Source: Dermacentor variabilis (lineage: Eukaryota; Arthropoda; Arachnida; Ixodida; Ixodidae). Taken from it: 64,000 bases of DNA. The DNA lies in assembly GCF_050947875.1 (NCBI RefSeq), contig NC_134572.1, positions 127,093,605 to 127,157,604 on the forward strand, written 5' to 3'. This document shows positions 46,126 through 56,960 of the stretch, piece by piece (the stretch's first letter is position 1; every line of letters begins with the position of its first letter). The notes under the pieces are model-generated. The model saw only the letters and a program-made list of their open reading frames with translations, did not search any database and was not told the origin of the DNA. Position numbers and translations under genes: made by a program.

Positions 46126-46400
46126 GTATCTGTTCAACAGCGCTACCCACGACAGCGTCGGCTGTACCAACCTCCACCGGCGTCTTTCACTCGGGAGCAG
46201 GCGATCGCACTTCGCCAACTGCAGCCCCACACATTTCCGAATCTCCGCTTCCTGCACATCCCATACCACACGCGCTACCTCGACGCTTGCCCAGGATGTG
46301 GCGTTTGCCTCACCACCTTTCACGCTACTACGTTACAATGCACCTCGATTCCTATCCCTTCCCACAGAGCAGTTGGAATTATTAACGTACAAGTATGCGT
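46126..46400 (+). pseudogene. C-terminal zinc-knuckle end of a non-LTR retrotransposon ORF2
   Basis: One frame reads PPPAFTREQAIALRQLQ, then HTFPNLRFLHIPYHTRY, then DACPGCGVC (Cys codons 46288 and 46297), then FHATTLQC. This order (Thr-Arg-Glu-Gln helix, LRQLQ, then C-x2-C and a later His-Cys) is the usual C-terminal end of an RNase H-bearing arthropod LINE protein. The remaining protein is absent. It is directly joined to the Penelope-like tail, so two unrelated elements meet here. Confidence 0.7.
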
Positions 46401-46519
46401 TAAATGTTTTGTTAAAGCCTACTTATACCCCGCTCGCTCTGTAATTCTGCTGATCATACTTTAATGAGTAAAATTTTATTGTTTAATGTCCCGGGGAAAA
46501 TCTAAACGAGAAGATGGAA

Positions 46520-47710
46520 TAACACTCATTTAATTCAAAGATGGAGGAGCTATTGTGATTGAAATGCTCGCGGCCTTTTATGCGCAATGCCTCACGACTA
46601 CAAGTGTACCAGAGAGGTGGAAGAATCCCAACAATATACTAATGCATAAGAAAGCAGACATTAAAGTATTGAAGAATTATAGGCTCTTTAGCTTGTTTTT
46701 ATCGTTGCATAAAATTTTCGTCAGGATATTTTCCAATTGCATTAGGGCAACACTTGACTTCAATCAACTAAGGGAAGGGGCTAGCTCCAGACAGGCAGAT
46801 TCTACAACGGATCACGTCCACGCCATCAATCATCTGGTTGAGAAATCTGCGCAGTACATTCAAACTATATATGGCTTTCATAGATTACGAAAATAATCAT
46901 TCTAATCAGTACACATACCAGTAGTAATGATGATATTGCGTAATCAAAGAGTACAGGATGCATACGTAAATATCCTGGGAAATATCTACGAAGATTCCAC
47001 AGCTACATTGCTTCCATACAAGTTCAAAATTACCTTTCAGGAAAGGGCCAGATGAGGAGACACAATCTCTTCAAAGCTGTTCACTGTATGCTAGAAGACA
47101 TATTCAAGCTATGAGACTGCAGAGGCTTAGGAGTGATGATCAACGCCAAATATCTCATGACCTTCAGATTGCAGATGACATTCCCCTGTTCAGCAAAACT
47201 GAGGTCAAATTGCAAAAGAAGGGTTGAGGACCCTAAGCGAGAAAGCGTAAAAATAATGTTGAAGTTTATTATGCATGTGACCGAGGTAATGTTCAATAAC
47301 TTGCAAGGGAATAAAATTCATGATTGCCGCTCAGCCTCTAGAGTATGTGCCGGAGCACGACTACCTAGAACAATTCCGCCTAAGGTTACCTTGATCTTGA
47401 CAATGAAATTTACAGAATAAATATGGGATAGACTGCATTGGGGCAGGCAGTACTAAATCCTGACTGGAAACTTACCATTGTCGCTAAAAGAAAAAGAAAG
47501 TACAGTCTTTGCAATCTACCGGTGCTAACCTCCGGGCAGAAACGTGGACGTTAACAATGAAGTCCGAGAGCAAGTTAAGGGCCGCGCACAGAGCAGTGTC
47601 ATGGAAAATGTTAGGCATAATTGTTAGATAAATTATCAGTGCCGGCGAAATATGTGCGTATCGGAGACCAAATGGCGATAGCCGATATTCTAATTGAGGA
47701 TCCATTAAAA
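46520..47710 (+). pseudogene. Decayed reverse transcriptase of the RTE-like LINE family
   Basis: Segments in several frames follow the family order: LKNYRLFSLFLSLHKIFVRIFS (fingers), ATLDFNQLREGASS, STTDHVHAINHLVEKSAQY, then AYVNILGNIYEDSTAT, then a degraded palm with no FADD, MFNNLQGNKIH (47288-47320), and near 47540 a degraded LTSGQKRGR-like stretch with the LTYGAETW block changed, then KLRAAHRAVSWKMLGI. Stops and frameshifts throughout; both aspartates are lost. It represents an older insertion of a relative of the 31651-32593 element. Confidence 0.75.
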
Positions 47711-50329
47711 AAAAAAAAGGTCGTGTAGTACACCAGTAGTTGGCGAGTAAAGTGATAACATAAAAATTGCAGCATCAACGTAGTATGTATACTACATTAG
47801 CTATAGTTTGCTTGTACATATTTATTAAGATGACCGGTAGCTCGCCAAAAGAGCGACAGCACAAGAGCATTGCACGGGTCCGGGCCAAGCCGTACGCCCG
47901 GCCACGGCCTGGCCTATGGGCCGTGCCCTGGCGTCCAAAGTGTTTTTCGGCGGTCCCGGGACTCACTCGGGCCCGCTCACTAATGGGCCTAAGTCGTGCC
48001 TTCGAGCAAACGGGACCATTACGCATTACATGGACCAAAGCATTCTGTACGAGGCTGAAATGAACACGGGCAATGAGCTGGTTGCTAGTACACCTTAGCA
48101 GAAAAAATAGAAGAACAGATGAAGTTCTAACTTTTTCAATCTTTTTCACAAAAAAGAACATTCTTTCTGCGCATGTAAAAAAGAATATCCAAAAACCCTC
48201 TCTTGAAATCGCTTCCTTGTTACCGCCTCTGCGATTGCGCTATTACAACTTTCGTTACTATTACGTTATTTCAGCACTAACGCTAGGGACGGCTCTTTCT
48301 ACTCATGCGTTTATTTTATGCTGTAGGCTCGTCGACGAAGTAGACATTTTCTTAAGCCTGGTTGACATAAATCCAATTTTCACCGGACACCGGTTGCACT
48401 AGTTGGTTGCACAGTCGCACAGTCACAGCTATCGCTGCGATTTTCCGTTCGAAATGCGCCGAGAGCTATTGAGCGGTTTGTTTTGGGAAATGGCGTCTCG
48501 CTCAAAAAGTGTAAAGCGCACAGACGTGGATTGCCAAATTCGTTACGCACGCGAAGGGATAATAAAGAAACTTGTACTGCAGATTCCATACTCCCATTTC
48601 CATGCGTTCGTTGACACGCTACGCAGCAAATGAAGTGCACTTTCTTGTTTGCGTCGTGCACTTTTGCGAGCTGTCGATACTACGCGGTGTTCGGTCCCCA
48701 CGAGATGACATGGCCTTTTGGGGTCGTGAGAATTTTTTTTTTGTGGAGTAGTATAGAAAAAATATGCGTACGAATAAATTTAAGTAATTTCAATCTCGGC
48801 AAGGGCAAGTGAGAAGAGAGCAAATTACCCGAAGTTTCAACGTTGTGTTGAATGGGGTTCCGTTTACTTGCATTCTTTTCTTGTCGCTTTTAAAGCGCGA
48901 ATTTTTCGATGCACCTTGACATGTTATCTTACTTGACCTACGAAATTTGATATGGTAAACGTGCAGGCTATCATAATGAATTTTCTACGATAGCAGTAAG
49001 TCCGTGGTTTGGATTTCTCTTCGAGCATTTGATGCACGTTAAGTTGCATCTCGTCTCTGATGGAGTGTTTTTTTTCCTGCACCGAAGCCAATATGTTGTT
49101 CAAAATGCTGCGGACCTTGCATCCTTACAACACCTGTACAGTTTGCTCTAAACGGTAATTACCTCTACAGTAAGTAAATTATTTGCTTTCTAGAGTGGCA
49201 CAGGTATTACCCACTCCCTGCTCCGTCATGTAAAACTCGCTTGACAATGCGAAAAGCAGAGAAACAGCCTGTTCTTGTGGAGAGGAAACGGTGGAAAATG
49301 ACACGTTAACGAAAAGTAAATCAAAACTGTGCAGTGAAGCTTGCCAGTTGCATCGATTCTTGTGCATCTTTGAATCAATAAAGGATAAACGGTTATTGTA
49401 CGTCCACAGCTAATCAATTCTACAGAAACATTGATGCCTTGTGTGTTTCTAATAAGAGTTTCTAATGAGTTTGTGATCACATTTCTTAGTGTGTGCACCC
49501 ATATAACGGTATCCTCTGTGATTACTACCTTTATAATTAATGAAGTGTAATGCTACTACGAAGAACATATCACCTTCGGACTTTAAAAGTAATTTCTGCA
49601 TTTCATATATACACGCCGCTGCAGCAAAGGTGGCAACATTGCTTCTTGCTCTCAATTGAGTGCCAGAAGTACAGGTTCGGACAGAATTGTCTGAAGTCAA
49701 ATTAAAACTGATTTGCACGCTACATAGATTGCTTTATTTCTTCAACTCGATCGCTTAAACCGCAGCTGTTGATACCAACATACGCTTACACAGTTCCCGT
49801 GATCTTTAACAGAACATTTAGGTACACTTAAAAAACATTTAAACCTTTACAAAACTTTATAGACACCCGAAGAAGTACTAACTTCTCTCGCATTCTTAAG
49901 GAGCGTGCAACTTGCATGCGACAGCACAGAACTGCTGTCTTCAGCTGGCTTGCGAAGCAGACGCGCTCTTGTGGGAAGCATCTGTTGTGCAATTTTAGTG
50001 AAACACAGAGAGAAGTAAATGTGCTTGGCTCATTAACGGCCACACACAAGACCAGGTGCGAAAGCTCCAAAGTGTGGAGACCGGTCTGCGCGCTTCTAAG
50101 TCACATTTACAAAATTATAATAACTCGTAATCAGCCACGGCGGTGAGAATTTTCACAATCGTTTATCGTCCCTGCGTAACCATTGCTTTTTGTTTTTCTT
50201 AGTTTAATTAGGCAGTGTTTGACTCTTCTTTTTTTGGTTGTAGGCGTGTAGCACTCATTCTTAAGAGACTACTTTTTACACGAGCCGCATATGTAAGCAT
50301 TAGAGTAAAATAATAGGTGTCATGGGAAA
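47711..50329. other. No recognisable gene; GC-rich patch at 47875-48025
   Basis: The patch repeats GGCC, GGGCC and CGGGC motifs around CCCGGGAC and looks like a degenerate simple repeat. The rest holds chance frames of 110 codons or fewer. Confidence 0.5.
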
Positions 50330-50520
50330 GGAACAGCATTGGATGATGGCTCAAAATCAGGTAGGGTGATCAAACTAGGACATATGCAGGTGCAAGTTGG
50401 AATCACCTTGCCCGGCCAATGCACGGGTAATTGAGGATCGCCGATAGAGGACTTTGTCCTGCAATACACCGATATAAAATTACAATGATGATGATGATGA
50501 CGACAATGATGATGATGATT
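50330..50520 (+). mobile_element. LINE 3'-end fragment with (ATG)n tail
   Basis: Non-coding remnant: ACTAGGACATATGCAGG, TTGGAATCACCTTGCC and GAGGACTTTGTCCTGCA followed by an (ATG)n tail (50484-50519). The layout (truncated C-terminal coding sequence, CCTGCA, then GAT/ATG repeat) parallels 32480-32595. An older copy of a related but distinct subfamily. Confidence 0.65.
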
Positions 50521-51229
50521 ATGACGCACCAACAATGCTTGCTTTTTTGCGAATTATAAAGACAAGTGCCAGCCAATTGCGAAAGGCAACCCATCGCTAA
50601 AGGGAAGACCGCGGGCAAATGGCAATGCTTTCAATGCAATGCTTTTACATATTCGTACCGTGAACTCGCAAACCACTTAATAAAAATCTATAGTTTGATT
50701 ATTATACGTCAGAATTTTCGCGAAAGACGATACATTGCCCACTTTCACCTTCCTGCAAAAAAGATTAGCATATGGGACCCATGATGGGAATCGACGCCAC
50801 AACGTGTGAATCATCCAGATGCGGAACACCACTTTCCACTTGGTCGTATTGTTATACATTGTACTTCAGATTATGCCAAAATAGGTGACTGTTTCATGGT
50901 TGCTGGCCGCTAACGTTGGCCCTGCCTCTCACGTTATTATTTTTTCAGAAAACTATACTGCAATGTGAAAGGAACGTCATATTCCATTGGCGAAGATTTT
51001 TTCATCGGAAAGTCGACATGCTATAAAAAAGCTAATTTAACTTGCGAAAACCCATAATAAAGCTTTTTTAGCTTTCAGTGGACAAGCTGGGTGTTCATTC
51101 AAGAATTTATATCTAAGATGGTTGTGTAAGCGCAGTTGTCCTACCGAATAGATAGGTACGGTTAGGAGCATGCGACGATAGTCACCAAGCACTAAAGCTC
51201 TCCCCGACTTCACACACGCTATCGCTTTT
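50521..51229. other. No recognisable gene
   Basis: Nothing recognised. Confidence 0.5.
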
Positions 51230-52913
51230 TGTATGCCAACATACGAAGCATGCTATCAAAGCAATATCTTATCTGTTCCTTCTTGGAAGATATTAAACCC
51301 GACATTACCACTTTCGCGGTTGCATTCTGCAATAAAGGTTGACGAAATCTATTTGTCTTCAAACGTGGAGGACATATATGGGTGTGACCGCTCTCTGAAA
51401 CAGGGGGCAGTGTCTGGAATCGTGCAAAGTAAGCAATTACATCATCTTTAGTCAACCCTAATTTTGATGTCAGGATTATTTGGGTGTCCTTCACGTTCTT
51501 ATCTTTTTAGGATACTATTAGGTAAGTGCTATGATTCATCGAATTTTAAAAGTTCATTCGTCAACGCTCTGCGCGACACAATCAACAAAGCTATGGAACT
51601 CTTTCCGGATGATATATGTTATTTTCTAAGGGATTTCAATCACCCGCGAAGTGATAGGACGAATTTATCATCCCCTCATCATATACTGTCCGAATTCATC
51701 AACATATTGTTAGCTTTCAAGATTTCATGCTGTCACGAAATCTACACGTGGTGCCTATGTTCTTGAGCTTCTTAGTATTGCACCGGAAACAATACGTCAC
51801 ATAGAATACTTGGATTGCTTCAGGGACCACCATTTCCTCGAAATACAATAAACACAATGCCACCGGTTACTGGTGTGACGAGAAAACAAATTCGTGATTA
51901 CAATAAGGGTAATTATAAAACAATTATCCCAGAACTTGAAGCTTTCTTCGTAAACATGATGTGGCTATCACTTTGCGATAGATCCCTAGAAGAAAAGTGG
52001 TTAATGTTTAATATTACACTGTGCGCATTAGTGGACAAACATGTTACACTCTTTAATATAACGAACGAAATGTTGAACTACCGGTTAACTGAAAAGTTCA
52101 ACGCATGAGAAATAAGAAAAGACGCTTCTATAATATTGCAAAGCGAGATCGCACATCAGCGGCGCGGTAGAGTTACGAAACTTCTCCTAAGTCGGAATGC
52201 TCTCTTTTAGGTGAAGCTAAGGACAAATATTTTTCTATTGATCTCCCTGAGTTACTTAAGAAATGTCTAGACAAGTTCTGGAAAATATTTAAGCCTAAAA
52301 ACGAATCCGATCATGGGTTCATTATAAAACAACAGCAATACTCCTATTACAGACAGCGAATGTTCATCAGCTTTTGTTTCTTTCTTCAGCTCTTTATTTT
52401 TACAAGAGGGCACTTAAAATATACCGCGTCTTTCAGAATTAAACCACCGATACATGGAACCTATTCCAGCCACTTTGGAGGGCCTTTCTTCTCTCATAAA
52501 TAACCTTAAGATGTCTTCTTCATCTGACGTAGATGACATAAACTGAAAGATTTTAAAGAATACCGCCAGCAATCTCAAGCAAAACTCTCCTTCACATATT
52601 CAGACAATCACTTGCGACTGGCCACCTTGCCACAGATTGGAAGATGGTGAAAGATGTACCGGGATTTAAAAGTTGCAGCAGTAACTCCTGCGACAATCAT
52701 CGTCCCATCTCCTTGACATACATTCCCTGGAAGTTGCTCGAACATATTTTCGCATCACAGATTTACAGACCTCTTGAGTCTAACAAAGTGTGTGTTCATA
52801 ATCAGCATGGTTTCAGGAAGGGCATCTGGTGCGAGACACGGTTACTTCCAATAACAACATATCTACACCCTAACTTGAATTATAACTTACAAATCTATTA
52901 CTTCTTCATTTTA
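51230..52913 (+). pseudogene. Decayed LINE ORF2, endonuclease to start of reverse transcriptase
   Basis: Ordered, frameshifted pieces of a CR1/Jockey-type protein. At 51370-51400 is YGCDRSLKQG (usually FRCDRS..GGGV); at 51590-51700 FPDDICYFLRDFNHPRSD (endonuclease GDFNxPxxxW changed to RDFN); at 51845-52105 the linker VTRKQIRDYNKGNYKT and EEKWLMFNITLCALVDKH; at 52640-52910 WKMVKDVPGFKS, NHRPISLTYIPWKLLEHI and QHGFRKG, the first reverse transcriptase blocks. Multiple stops make it inactive. It breaks off at 52913 where a second element is inserted and resumes at about 54047. Confidence 0.85.
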
Positions 52914-53542
52914 GAGCGCAGCTCTTTGGCGTCCGTTCCTGGGTTTCGCGTCGTCGTCGGCGTTGTCGTCGGCCTCGTAACCAGCTCCGCCCCCCTTTCA
53001 TCCCCCCAGCGCTAGCAGCGACCGACTGATACCGCTGGATGCCGCTGACGCCGCTAGAGAGTCAAGATAACGTGACTGCATAGAACACCGTCGCCGCCAT
53101 GCAGAAAGAGGAGGAAAGGGTCCCCCCCCCCTGTTCTTGTGTGGCGGATAGGGTGCTCTTCAGTTGCCGACGCGCCGGTTATTTCACGTAGGCCCCGGCA
53201 CGTCGACGAATACGTGACCACCTTCCCACGGCTAGACCTGGTTCTTAGCGCTGCGGAAGCGAGGGTATCATATTGTTTGTGTCGGCATCGGCGGCGTTGT
53301 CCCTGAAACCAACTCCGCAGCTGGGGTTGACTCACTATCGGCGTCAGCGGCATCAGTCAGTCGCTGCTATCTCTCCCTCCTCCCTTTATCGTGTTGTCCG
53401 CTTGCTGCGCGCGCTTCTGCCCCCATCGTTTGCCGCTGGGTGTACACGCCGCCCCCCTCCCCCCTCTTCCTGCGAGTCTCCGGTTGTCAATGCGCCGGCT
53501 CGAACTTAATTCCTTTCTTCGCTCCTCCTCCAATGCAACCCC

Positions 53543-53718
53543 TGTGCGGTGGCAATCAGAGAGCCAGATCGGTGGCGGCGGATCTGTATATGTGCACCGC
53601 CCGAGCCGAAATTGCCGCTGCCGTTCGCCCTGTGCGGCGGCAATCAGAGAGCCAGATCGGTGGCGGCGGATCTGTATATGTGCACCGCCCAAACCGAAAT
53701 TGCCGCTGCCGTTCGCCA
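53543..53718. repeat. Tandem duplication, 2 x 88 bp
   Basis: TGTGCGGTGGCAATCAGAGA to CCGTTCGCC, repeated at 53543 and 53631 with three or four differences. Because 88 is not a multiple of three, frames rotate between units. Confidence 0.95.
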
Positions 53719-53750
53719 CTGCGAAATTATCTGCCAGTTCTTTCTGAGCC

Positions 53751-53915
53751 ATGAGCGAGACGACCGATGGAAGTCCTCCGTCTGCTGCTGCTGCTGCTGC
53801 TGCTAAACGAGCTGCCAGAGCAGAGACCCAGCGCCGTCGCCGTCAGAATCCAGAGGTGCGTGCCGCCGAAGCAGAAGCTTACCTAGTGGAGTCTTTGTTA
53901 AAGGAATACGTGTGA
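53751..53915 (+). CDS. 54-residue basic ORF with poly-Ala run
   Basis: Starts MSETTDGSPPS, then seven Ala encoded by GCT repeats (53784-53804), then KRAARAETQRRRRQNPEVR, and ends AYLVESLLKEYV. The basic segment with NPEVRA repeats is the beginning of a repetitive Arg/Glu-rich protein that I recognise as frequent in tick mobile elements; here only one repeat unit remains before the stop. Start context GAGCCATGAG is acceptable. The function is unknown; the basic repeat suggests nucleic-acid binding, by composition only. Confidence 0.4.
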   Translation: MSETTDGSPPSAAAAAAAKRAARAETQRRRRQNPEVRAAEAEAYLVESLLKEYV

Positions 53916-54046
53916 AAAATAAAAAAAAATTCTGTGATAGCGCATACATGTGTTGCTCGATTTCTTTGCCTCAATCTATCGAAAAGGTGAAACAGCTTAT
54001 TTGCTGCGCTCAAATTTCGCATTAGGAAGTAACGTAATCGTCGGTA

Positions 54047-55195
54047 ATTTTTTTCAAAGGCATTCAACCGTTTCCCACATTGTCGGGCAATATCGAAGCT
54101 CTCCCCACTCAAATTGGACTGTCTTACCTTGACATGGATCCGTAACTTTCTGTATAATCGTCAGCAGTTTACTATTGCAAATAACTACTCTTACTCCGTA
54201 ACAAACGCGTCTTCTGATGTACCATAGGGTTACGTCCTCGGGCTCTTGCTTTTTCTAATTTTTATTGTGGACCTAATATGCAATGTGTCCTCCACTATAG
54301 GAACATTCGCCGACGACTACATAAGCTATCGCCAAATTAAAAGATCAGATGATCATCCCGTTCTTCAGCAAGACCTTGAACCAATTATCAATTGCTGCAT
54401 TAAATGGCTAATAACTTCAAATACTTCAAAATGCAAAGTAATGTCGTTTACCCGGAAGTCGACAACCTCACTTTATTTTTAATATATAAATAATTAAACT
54501 GTTGTAATGGCTACACAATAAGAGTATGTAGGAGTTCAATTCACATCGAATCTTTTTTGGCCAGAACACATCACGTCCAATTCAGGTAACGCCTCCTAAT
54601 CTTCGCGGTACTTGCGACGCAACTTAAGAAATGTACACTCTAACGTTCGCAAGCTAGCTTATCTAACTATCGGTCGTCCCAAGCTCGACAACTAGTCTCC
54701 CACTTGGGCCCGTTACGAGAAATATATAGTTGAAGTGCTACAACCGACTGAAAACAGGGCGATCCCCTTCATCTTCAACAATTCCACCTGCCAGTTGAGT
54801 GTAGGACAAATAAAACTTTCATTACAGTCCTTGACCACTCGCCTAAACATTGCCCTTGTAACACTGTTTCACAAATTCATTGACTCCATTAGAACTTCGG
54901 CACGCTTGAAGCGACCCCATTCCACACCCCATGGCTTTATAATAATTTCAGCTATGCCCGCATTTCCGGTTCTGCACATGCATTCAAGGAGTCTGCTCTT
55001 TCGTGTGCTGTCAGAATTTGGAATTCTCTTACTGATTGCATTGCATGCCTGTCCAACTAGAATTCATTCCTTGACGCCTTGGCGGAATACATTACTTGCT
55101 ACATGCTTGCCAAGGGGAATACATTCCCCTTGGCAAGCATGGTCGCCAGGCTGGCCTTGACCTTTGTGTCGTTAGACCCAAAGGTGTTGCAGGTG
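54047..55195 (+). pseudogene. Decayed LINE ORF2, reverse transcriptase palm to C-terminus
   Basis: It resumes with FSKAF (about 54052), then TLTWIRNFLYNRQQFTIANN, VP-stop-GYVLGLLLFLIFIVD (TAG 54225-54227 in place of Gln of the usual PQGSVLGP), FADD at 54306-54317, TSNTSKCKVMSF, then frameshifted KYLGV-type and RRNLRN blocks, and ENRAIPFIFNNST with a basic helix to the 3' end. It is the same copy as 51230-52913. The catalytic aspartates survive, but stops and frameshifts inactivate it. The 3' end carries a 38-bp palindrome (55103-55140). Confidence 0.85.
55103..55140. repeat. Near-perfect 38-bp palindrome
   Basis: Arms of 18 bp, ATGCTTGCCAAGGGGAAT and its exact complement, separated by AC. 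Located at the 3' end of the LINE remnant. Confidence 0.95.
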
Positions 55196-55299
55196 TATGC
55201 TGCAAATAAGTAGATGCAGCAATATGAGGCAAAAATATCAAGTGTGTATTCTTTGTATGTTCATTAGACAGATTAATATATTAGCTCAAACTATCTAAG

Positions 55300-56960
55300 T
55301 CAATACTTAATGCGGTTTAGCTATGACTAATGGCTGCTTGTCAATACAAATCAGTACCTTTATAGAATGTCTTACTTTATGGTATCGTGAAGAATTAAAC
55401 AGCACATCTGCTGCTCGTGCCAGCAACAGTGTGTTCCCTTCTATGACAGGTTCATATATGATGCATTAATGTACTTATCCCAAATTATCTCTACATTTAT
55501 TGCTGAAACGTTACGCAGTTGGACTGTCTCTACATTTTTGGCTGGTAGTTAAATATGCCCGTGCAGAGGGATATGCTCAGAAGACCTGCCTGGAGTATTC
55601 ACAGTATCATGCGAAATATTGTAATTTATTTTGCTTAATACGCATTTAAATGTCTTTCTCATACTCCTAAATGGTCATTGGCCATAACTTGAAGGCAGAT
55701 GGATTGATTGTATTGATATGGCCATTTAGTTTCTTACAGGTAATGAGGCCTCTTGGACATGCTAACAGGTTTCCAAGTTAGGTATATCACATGAGCACCC
55801 GAAATACCACGCGAGCACTTTGTGTCATGGGACAACAGATACGCACCTCCTAGGAAACAAAACTGATACTATAGTTCGAATGAATGCTATCACAGTAAAT
55901 TATTTAAGGTGCTCTCAAAGATGAAAAATTTTTGTAGAGTTTCGAGGTTCAGGACTTTTAGTTAACGCAAAAAATACAAATAGAGTAAGAAATGCCATGT
56001 CAATATGCTTGACTTTCATTATTTTTTCAATAAATGGCACCAATTTCCCTCAAATTTTTATGAAGTTAGACGTTTTAACAATATATTTAACAGAGATATT
56101 CTCTGGAAACTTCTCATGACATATAACATGACAGCATACCTATGAGGTCAAATTAAAATTTACCGATCTTTTCCTGTTTTAATGAAAATTTTCTGGCAAT
56201 CTATTACATCCACATGCTAGGTGCAACAAAAAATATTTTGATTTATTTCTGTGCCAGTCCACAATGTTTAGATAAAACGAAGAACATGTCAGTCACTTGA
56301 GATGCAGTATTGGATTCAACTGAATTGAATCCCTTGTTTAATAAAGCTGACAAGGGCTTGGGCAAGTTCGTAATTGATGGCCACACGAGTGCAGCACGGA
56401 AGACAAGGCCACAGAGACACACACGTAAAACAAATGCAACAGTTTGAGGGACAACTATTCAATTGGTTATTTTTAGAGTTCAATAGTAGTTTTCTATATA
56501 ATTTGCTCTCAACACTTATGCCTCTGGGTAACTTTGTTTACCTCTGACTAAAGACTACATGGCAATATGAATCAGTACCGTTATGATTGTTCATAATATT
56601 GCAGTATGATTAGCAGTTAGACAACCGTAATGGTCGCCGGTGCCAGCAACGATACGTTTCGTTTCAAGACAGGCTCATGTGACACACAGTGTACTTATAA
56701 AAATAAAAGAAATGCCAGAATGCCGAACGATTCCTATAATAATGGAAACAAATACCTGGCTGGACTGTGACAATTTTGCAAGTGTTAATGCAATATGCCC
56801 GCCCTGAACGAACTTGCTCAGCATAGTGACTGCAGTTTTGAACAATCGCGTTAAGAATTGTAATTTATTTCCGCTTAGAACAGTCTGCAAGGTCCCTTTT
56901 CTCATACTTCGAGATGAACACATTTGCCACACTTTCAGTAGAATGCACATGAATGGGGGG
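55300..56960. repeat. Diverged direct duplication, offset about 1,221 bp
   Basis: 55320-55690 resembles 56540-56940: AATCAGTACC at 55349 and 56570, then GTGCCAGCAAC, a TTGGACTGT/CTGGACTGT block, AAATATGCCCG/CAATATGCCCG, GCTCAG, TTGTAATTTATTT and CTTTCTCATACT-type blocks in the same order. Many substitutions, so it is old. The ends and the intervening 0.85 kb are not assigned. Confidence 0.6.

Larger units (their letters stand above)
52914..54011 (+). mobile_element. GC-rich element nested inside the LINE
   Basis: It separates the LINE blocks FFIL(E) and FSKAF. The ends carry the inverted motif GAGCGCAGC (52914-52922) and GCTGCGCTC (54003-54011). Inside are a GTCGTCGGC-rich start, a tandem 88-bp duplication (53543-53718), a (TGC)n run and a 54-codon ORF. 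About 35 bp between 54012 and the resumed LINE is unexplained. Base composition is much more GC-rich than the host LINE. Class unknown; no target duplication was found. Confidence 0.6.
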
